Origin: Chrysolina oricalcia
Lineage: Eukaryota; Arthropoda; Insecta; Coleoptera; Chrysomelidae
Length of the DNA: 64,000 nt
Assembly (NCBI GenBank): GCA_944452925.2
Contig: OX101815.2
Location: forward strand, 65,524,939-65,588,938
Direction: 5' to 3'
Part shown: positions 57,781 through 64,000 of the stretch, one piece after another
How positions within the stretch are numbered: position 1 is the stretch's first letter
How the letters are laid out: each line of letters begins with the position of its first letter
The notes under the pieces: generated by a model
Database searches by the model: none
Told to the model about the DNA's origin: nothing
The model's input: the letters and a program-made list of their open reading frames with translations, nothing else
Position numbers and translations under genes: made by a program

Positions 57781-59728
57781 AGCAAACGTGGGTAACCTCA
57801 ATGTAAATAAGATCAACCTTTTGAATGATGATATCAATGTATTTCCTTCATTAGATATTTTATGTATAGTCGAAACAGGCTTGAAGGAAGATGAGGTTAA
57901 TTTCAATGCAGATAATGTTGAACGTTTTGAGAGAGCATTGGTAGAAGAGAACTGGGAGCCTCTATATTGTATCGAAGACTCAAACTTAGCTTTTGAGTAT
58001 TTGTATTCGATTATTTTATATTATTTCAATCTTTACCCACCTGAAAGGAAATATTATACTAAACGTACACCCAATGAAAAATGGGTTGATGATGAGGTCA
58101 GAAGATCAAGCGCTTATCTTAAAGACCTGAAATTTTTACGCAAAAGATATCCTGTTCTCGAACCAACTTATCGAGATTCTAAAAGAAAACACGCTGAAAT
58201 TATATCCCAGGTGAAAAAAGAATATTACCAAAATAAAATATTTAATTGTAGCAATCCATCTAGAACTGCTTTGAAAGTGATAGATGGAATATCAAATAAA
58301 AATAAAAAACAAGGTTTTCTAACAATAAGAGTCGATGATCAAGAAGTAAGTAATCCCCATTTGATTGCTTTATTCTTTTAACAGTTTTTTTACAGATTCT
58401 CCCAAAACAATAATTGAAAATTTTACTAACAAGGATAGAACCCATGTATTAGATTATAGAGTAATCCGATATGGTTACTTTTTATAACCCCCTATGGAGA
58501 AGATCAATTAGAAATACTTCAAACACAAATTGAAAAATGAAAGTTCTTCTGGGTCTGATGATATACCCATGTTTTTAGTGAAAAATATCATTTCTTCTGT
58601 AAAAAGCCAAATACTTACTTGGTGAATTGATCATTCACTTCAGGCACATTTCCTTCCTGTAATATTATTCCAATATTCAAGAAAAAGGACCAATCACTGC
58701 TTGGAAACTATAGACCAGTAACGGTTCCAATCTCGTTTTCAAAATTTTTAAATATGCATTTTCATCACGACTTGATAATTTCGTAGTAAAATTCAAAATA
58801 TTAACAGAAAAACAACATGGGCTTCTTGCAGGAAAATCTATTGGTACGGCAATTCACTGTTTTCATAGTAAAATTATCAAATGTATTGAGGCGGCCGAGT
58901 GTCCTGTTGGGAATTTTTTGTGATCTGAGCAGGACAGTCGACTGTATCAATTATGATACTTTACTATCAAAGCTATATGATTCTGGAATAAGAGGACAGC
59001 TTGTGAGCTGGATATCATTTTTTTTAAGTATAGAAAACAATCCGTCCAAATACAGCATATAGATTTATCTGAACTGAAGAAATATAATTCATACTACACT
59101 TCAGTGGAATCTGGTGTGCCACAAGGCTCGGTGCTGGGGCCCTACCTTTTTTAAATATATGTAAATAGCATCGATATATTTCTGAGAAATCAGTTTTTTT
59201 ACAATGTGTGCAGATGACTTCTCTTTAATCATCTCAAATCCATCAGCAACAAACCTGAGTACTGCGATAACAAATTTATTAGAAAATACACGAGTGATTT
59301 GATGAACATCATCTATTTTTCAATACTGAAAAAACTCAATTAGCGACATTTTATAAACGACAAAAAGTGTGTGAACCACTTAATATAACTATTGACAACT
59401 TTATGGTTCGAGACAATGTAGAGGCTATCAGTTTTTCAGGAACCACTGATTTCCAAATTGAGTTTAATACATTACCCTCTCAAAACTGTTAAATGTGTTT
59501 TAACCTGAAGATATATGATGAATTTATATTATGCACAAGTAGACTCCCGCATTAGATTTGGTATTTGTCTTTGGGGTAACAGCACTCTGGCAGGAGATGT
59601 GTTTATTTCCCAAAAACGCATCATCAGATGTATTGCAGGTGTAAAATTAACACATTTTTGCAAGAACATTTTTGTAGAGTAAACAGCTTCAAACTGAACA
59701 ACGTTTCAATGAATTCCAGGAGTAAAAA

Positions 59729-60300
59729 TTACTTTTTCTACATTCATGCAAAAAGCAAAACTTTATTGAACTATATTCAGTGGAAAAAGAAGTTCTTTAT
59801 TGCACTAGTGCAATAAAGTTTTTATTGCACTCATCTGTCATTCTACTTCAACGTGCTGTCATCATAACAAACATAAACGTTTAAACCTACTACATATTTA
59901 GCAGATATTCTGTGAGATTGGCAATAGGTACTTCACTACGAAATATTCATATCGTAAATTGCACCACTTGTTCACTCACTTTCAACATTGAGAGTAAAAA
60001 TAAAGTTTGAGTTAAATTGTTCGTACCGTATTAGTTCCTGTTTCAATGCAAATCGATATTAATAATAAAGTATTCAAGTTGCGCTTTTCATTTTCCTACA
60101 CCTAGTGCCGCACCTCAATAAATCATTTTTTGCTTTTTGCATGAATGTAGAAAAAATGTTGTATGCAACTCGTGCAAAAATTGTTTATTGCACTCGACGT
60201 GTTGTCCAACTCGGCCTAACGGCCTCGTCGGACAATTTCACGTCGAGTGCAATAAACATTCACTTTTTGCACTTGTTGCATAAATAACTATTAGTGTACC
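59729..60300. mobile_element. Palindrome-rich insertion in the non-LTR pseudogene
   Basis: TTTTTCTACATTCATGCAAA and the next 20 bp (59729-59770) recur inverted at 60112-60157. TTTATTGCACTAGTGCAATAAA-type palindromes occur at about 59796 and 59818. The 60183-60257 hairpin lies near the right end. The RT reading is interrupted across this interval and resumes at about 60303. Confidence 0.6.
60183..60257. repeat. Long hairpin, 19-bp perfect outer stem
   Basis: GTTTATTGCACTCGACGTG (60183-60201) pairs perfectly with 60239-60257. Inside, TTGTCC/GGACAA and GGCC-TAAC-GGCC stack as further stems. TTTATTGCACT also recurs at 59795 and 59820. Confidence 0.85.
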
Positions 60301-60477
60301 ATTTGCAAAAATGTGTATAACTTATAACTCACCCGAATATATAGGGTTGCGTATTTTCAAAAGGTTGCCAGAAAAAATTAAAAATATTGAGAGCCTATGT
60401 TCAGGAAAACTCTCCAGGAATTTTTAATAGATAGTGTTTTTACCATGTGTCTGAGTATTTAAAAAAAATCTGTTTGT

Positions 60478-60828
60478 TTGTGTTTCACATTATATACCCA
60501 GTGTCTACTTATTATTATCTTTATGTGTGGTCTTATCTATACATGTTCCTATATAAATAGAAAAATTGATGTGCAACCGTACACACGTGTTTCGAGCTTA
60601 AGCTCTCTTCAGTACGGTAAAATCAAGTTCGAAGATGTACAACACTTGGATGTAAAAATAGAAACAAAGGAAGGCACCAACAGGAAGCCAACCACACATT
60701 TGTGGCATCGGTTAGAAAATTTTGATTATATCAAAAAACTTCCTGAAGATATTTTGAAATGTTTTCATGGTACTCATAATTTTTTGCTCACTCTCAATAT
60801 TTATATGAAAAATTATGGGCGGAAATAG
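60478..60828 (+). other. Orphan open frame, 116 codons
   Basis: Reads MCFTLYTQCLLIIIFMCGLI at the N-terminus (hydrophobic, signal-like) and later HLWHRLENFDYIKKLPEDIL. No family is recognised. It follows the non-LTR pseudogene directly, so it may be 3' TE sequence. Coding is unproven. Confidence 0.2.
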
Positions 60829-60998
60829 GTTTGGTGGATGGGTCTCAGATTTAAACCTATCATAACCTAGGGACCTTGCTCATTCCATTTTTACAATTTG
60901 AGCTCCCCTGTTGGTGAATATGGCCCGTGAGAACAAAATTATATTGAGTAGAATAATATTGATACTGATATTTTTACCAGCAATAAACGGAACCAAAT

Positions 60999-61223
60999 GA
61001 AGACCTTAGGGAAAGAACGTGTTAAGTCACATTTTGCCTCTAATCGCGATTTCCATGTCAGCTTTTGGCATATTTGTACTGGGAAAGAACGTTTCGGGTC
61101 AGGAGATACAAATACTTTTGTAAACTGTAAACAGGCAGAAAACGTGAGTAATCCGAACCTAAAGAACGATCTTCTGCAAATGATTGCAAAAGTGACTCAG
61201 CACGTTCTTTCCCTGGGGTCTTC
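60999..61223. mobile_element. 225-bp MITE
   Basis: GAAGACCTTAGGGAAAGAAC at the left and its near-complement (GTTCTTTCCCTGGGGTCTTC) at the right. Pairing extends to about 38 bp (GTCAC, TTTTGC). The flanks share AAAT. An internal GGGAAAGAACGTTTCGGGTC at 61080 resembles the terminus. Confidence 0.75.
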
Positions 61224-62149
61224 AAATCCAAATTACACTTCATAGTACGGTTTATATGGGTTTCTATTATTGATATGTGAGGTAGGATGGGAACTATGGT
61301 AAGGTGATTGAAAGTTACTATTGGACCAAACATGTGGCACGGATGTATTGGCTAAAAGTCATCCGAAAAAATGGCGGATCCGCTGCAATAGAAGAAAATA
61401 TTCATTTTGAATCCTACACAGATTCCAGTTTCGGAAAATTGAAAGGAAATTTCCTCAAATGTCAAGTTATTTATAGATCAGTGTACAATCATGTAAATTC
61501 TTGTGGTGTACTCGGTGTTCTACAATAAATGTAATGGGTGATACCAACATATGCTCGAAAATATTACCAATTTCTATATTTCATTGTATGCGTAGATTTT
61601 TCGTACTGATTGTATCAGTATTTGTGTTTCATCCGTGAAACACGAATAGAAAACAATTCTCCGATTCAATTTCCCGAAACTAGAATCTGAGTGGGATTAA
61701 AAATTAATAATTTCTATTTAGGCGAATCCGCCATTTTCTCGGATGGCTTTTGTGGCCAAACCATGCGAGCCAATCGTATCTTTCGAAAGTACGAAATTAT
61801 GAGGTGTTCATGAACACTGCTTGTTCAACTCTGAATTGCTTCTACAGTGAGCACCATATGTAACGGATACATTCATTTTCTACGTTATTAGCTATATTCA
61901 AGAAAAATCCTGAAACACATCGATTTATTTATTCGGAAAGAAACTCGGTGACAAAATAATTCACCTCTTTCAACGTGACAACCACTCCCCAATTTTTTTA
62001 ATGCAATTATGGGTCGAGTGATCCCTCATTTTGAAGAGTATGCAATTTTCTGTACAGCCATATCTTTATTTTTTAATTTTGTTCACGTGTCATAAAAAAA
62101 AACGGAATCAATAAATGTGCTAGTAACGAAATATTTCACATCAAAGGTT

Positions 62150-62480
62150 AAAACTGGCAGCCACTTATTTCTTGAGAATAACAAAGGCGTTGCTGAAAGT
62201 TCTCGACAACATCTTGATTGGTTTCGAGAGCGATACGTTCTTTTTCTTTTCTTATTCTGATTTGCAAACTTTCAATATTGTTTGGTCTATCAACGTATTC
62301 TTTGGATTTCAGGTAACCTCACGAAAAGTAGTCAAGCGGTGTCACGTCAGGAGAACGGGCTGGCACTTTATGACATCTGTTGGGAAAAACTTCATGAAGA
62401 TACGAACTTCAGCTGCAAAATGTGGTGGAGCACTATCTTGCTGATACCAGTTATTCCTATTTGATTGATTCGGCATATCA
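62150..62480 (-). pseudogene. Mariner-like transposase fragment (DD41D-type motifs)
   Basis: Minus strand: NNWYQQDSAPPHFAAEVRIF, MKFFPTDV, a short shift, then VPARSPDVTPLDYFS, a stop in place of W, GYLKSKEYVDRPNNIESLQI and a C-terminal helix. These are the second (QQD-x-APPH) and third (SPDVTPLDYF) catalytic motifs of the group represented by the intact gene at 10349-11428. Only about 110 codons remain. Confidence 0.75.
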
Positions 62481-62584
62481 TTATCTGTGAAAAGTCTTAT
62501 ACAGAAGACAAGTTCGCTTCTGGATTCAGGTTTCATCTCGTACTATTGCGAGCTAGAATGAATACTTGATTCACCTAATCGAAA

Positions 62585-62790
62585 AAGCATATACCCTATC
62601 AATCGATTGCTTTCGATGAAAAAGAGGACAACGCTCAACTCCTGCAGGAGCAAGAACTAGGAACTTATTGTACTTGCAAGGCAGGTGCGAAAACCCTAGG
62701 TGCGTGTGCTCATGTCGCAAGAATATTATGTATCTCAGGTACGCTCGAAGTAACTATTCAGTGTCTCAAAGACTTTTTTTTAAAGAAAAT
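62585..62790 (+). pseudogene. SWIM-type zinc-finger fragment of a TE-like protein
   Basis: Plus strand: DEKEDNAQLLQEQELGTYCT, CKAGAKTLGACAHVARIL. A frameshift follows, then MYLRYARSNYSVS. The pattern C-x-C-x(n)-GA-x-T-x-G-x-C-x-H is a SWIM finger. The following YLRYAR stretch is, as I recall, common after the finger in uncharacterised arthropod and cnidarian transposon-like proteins. Everything upstream of the finger is missing. Confidence 0.55.
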
Positions 62791-63590
62791 ACTTGATTCT
62801 CCACGGATGAATGATAATGTTTGTACCTTTTTTTGTGGTTTAGTGAGAGAATTGAAATTTTTTATAATGGAACAATAAACTGATTTTTTTTGTATTTTGC
62901 TGTTATTAGAGATAGTTCATTCAGAATATCTTGAAAAATGCATATAGATTTCAAGATTACACTGATGAAACTGTCTCAACTTTATAATTGGATCTAATGC
63001 ACGAAGAACTGCCTATTCCACCAAAAAAGTTATTCCTAACCAAGTTAAGAGAAAAAATTCAAAAATCAATTTTGAAATACCTTTCAGCCCAAGGTTGTTT
63101 ATTGAAACGATCCGTGTACGATCATCTCCATTTATTATTCGGATTTGGAATCCATAATCACTACTCGATAACGTATATGCCTAATGCACCATTTTCATAT
63201 TTCCATGAGGCACTCCGTCAGATCTAACATGACATCGGTGAAGAGGATGCTTGAGTCTATCTATCCTGGAGGACTAATTATAACGTGATGATTTTCGCTA
63301 ATCGATAGATCGAGGCAGGAACAAACACAGTTAGAATTTTTATTAGTTACGTGCTTATATTCTTCTTTTATGAAGCGTCATTTATACAAATCATGACGAT
63401 GGAAGTCCGAATACATGAATGTCTGTAGAAAACACCTAATTCAAAAGTCACAGAAAACTGCACATGTTTAGATGAGAAAATCTTGCACCAACAAAGATTC
63501 TTTTGTGAGCTGGCTCGAGAGTTTGCGAATACCTGGTTTCTGTAGTAGTTTTCGCAAAAGTCACCTTATAAGTTGATTGAATGCCCACAA
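62791..63590. other. No recognised feature
   Basis: One open frame at 62988-63227 (HEELPIPPKKLFLTKLREKI, then YDHLHLLFGFGIHNHYSITY) has no family that I recognise and no ATG start in context. Confidence 0.3.
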
Positions 63591-63609
63591 GAAATGTATA
63601 TTCAAAATA

Positions 63610-63830
63610 AATTGGTAGAAAATAAAAAATGATTGCTGAGTCTTTTACTGAATATTATGCAACCATGGTTCCAAATAAACTACTACAACAATTCAAAAAT
63701 GTAACTTTCCTAGGTACAACGGATTTAAACGTTAACATGCGTAGCTTTTACTTCAATCCTGTTACATCGACTGAAGTCTTCAATGTCATTACTGAACTTA
63801 AGAATAAAAATTCTACTGGAACCCAGGTAG
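63610..63830 (+). pseudogene. Non-LTR retrotransposon fragment just before the RT core
   Basis: Plus frame: IAESFTEYYATMVPNKLLQQ, FYFNPVTSTEVFNVITELKN, KNSTGT. This is the segment leading into RT motif 1 (LKNKKAPGPDGI in the copy at 43120). It stops abruptly at GT where GPDGI should follow, at the edge of the next repeat. Confidence 0.65.
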
Positions 63831-64000
63831 CACATCATATCGGCTGAATCTTGGTTCCATATTGGGCCAATATAGATATATTGTAAATGAAAAATCAATA
63901 TTGGTACAGTATGGGTGAATATTCAAAAAACAATATTATATTAATAATATTGGTGGAATATTGGTTGAACTAGTTTTGAATGTAGATTATCACACGAAAT
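63825..64000. repeat. Repeat with iterated CAATATTGG/CCAATATTG motifs
   Basis: ACCCAGGTAGCACATCATAT begins it. ATATTGGGCCAATAT, AATCAATATTGGT, AATAATATTGGTGG and ATATTGGTTG follow within 150 bp. It truncates the RT fragment, so it is probably another inserted element; its right end lies outside the window. Confidence 0.5.

Larger units (their letters stand above)
57788..60430 (+). pseudogene. Decayed non-LTR retrotransposon, interrupted
   Basis: A plus-strand relative of the young element at 25472-28241. 57788-58381: KWVDDEVRRSSAYLKDLKFL and KKEYYQNKIF (linker). 58817-59062: IFCDLSRTVDCINYDTLLSK and YDSGIRGQLVSW. About 59110: SGVPQGSVLGPYLF. 59540: QVDSRIRFGICLWGNSTLAG and RCIAGV. 60310: SPEYIGLRIFKRLPEKIKN. 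Each matches the young copy segment by segment (EWVTDEVIKSSQNLKDL, FCDLSRAFDCVDHDLLLTKL, QVDSRLRYGLQFWGNSSLAP, TPKYLGLKIFNLLPEEL). Many stops and shifts; the endonuclease is gone except for scraps at 57790. An insertion with strong palindromes lies at about 59790-60300. Confidence 0.88.

Overview
The window is eukaryotic, AT-rich and dominated by transposable elements (TEs). Mariner, piggyBac, MULE/FLYWCH, Penelope-like, R4/Dong-like, I-like and Jockey/CR1-like elements together, with very long microsatellites, point to an arthropod and most likely an insect. A beetle or similar species is plausible but cannot be proved from the sequence. I could not identify a single confident host gene. Almost every recognisable reading frame is a TE protein or TE debris, so this looks like intergenic or heterochromatin-like DNA with many generations of nested insertions.

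Layout. 1-3.1 kb: degraded non-LTR retrotransposon (-) abutting a Penelope-like element (PLE) with RT and GIY-YIG domains. 3.8-6.0 kb: about 310 copies of a 7-bp repeat, then a Helitron-type 3' end at 6744. 7.3-8.5 kb: non-LTR fragments. 8.7-12.4 kb: a TA-target DNA transposon (PHD-like finger, repeated AATAAGGCCC motif) split by an intact DD41D mariner-like element with about 0.9-kb inverted arms. 14.3-16.9 kb: a complete but broken piggyBac element with TTAA duplications. 17.1-17.8 and 31.8-32.3 kb: two loci of one roughly 125-bp satellite. 18-23 kb: LTR candidate, MITE, transposase scraps and a palindromic tandem duplication. 24.8-30.9 kb: one mariner split by two later retrotransposons, both with target-site duplications (TSDs). 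32.9-35.0 kb: a MULE bounded by tandem-repeat TIRs. 35.2-40.3 kb: SINE, I-like fragment, R4/Dong-like element sitting in a TAA tract, and a Jockey/CR1-type element (-). 41-42.7 kb: inverted double PLE in a 12-bp TSD. 43-47.3 kb: further RT and transposase debris. 47.4-54.0 kb: inverted-repeat elements carrying two pieces of one uncharacterised cysteine-rich protein family, large palindromes, and a hammerhead-ribozyme repeat. 55.5 kb: a second, structurally intact hammerhead. 57.8-60.4 kb: broken non-LTR element. 61-64 kb: MITE, mariner, SWIM-finger and RT fragments.

The most interesting signal is the hammerhead-ribozyme repeat family. Two diverged copies (55481-55536 + and 52138-52191 -) keep the same architecture with compensatory base changes. 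The clearest history is the mariner at 24848-30924: removing the two retrotransposons and their duplicated target bases leaves about 1.25 kb, the normal length of a mariner. All family names rest on motifs read by eye; no database search was possible.
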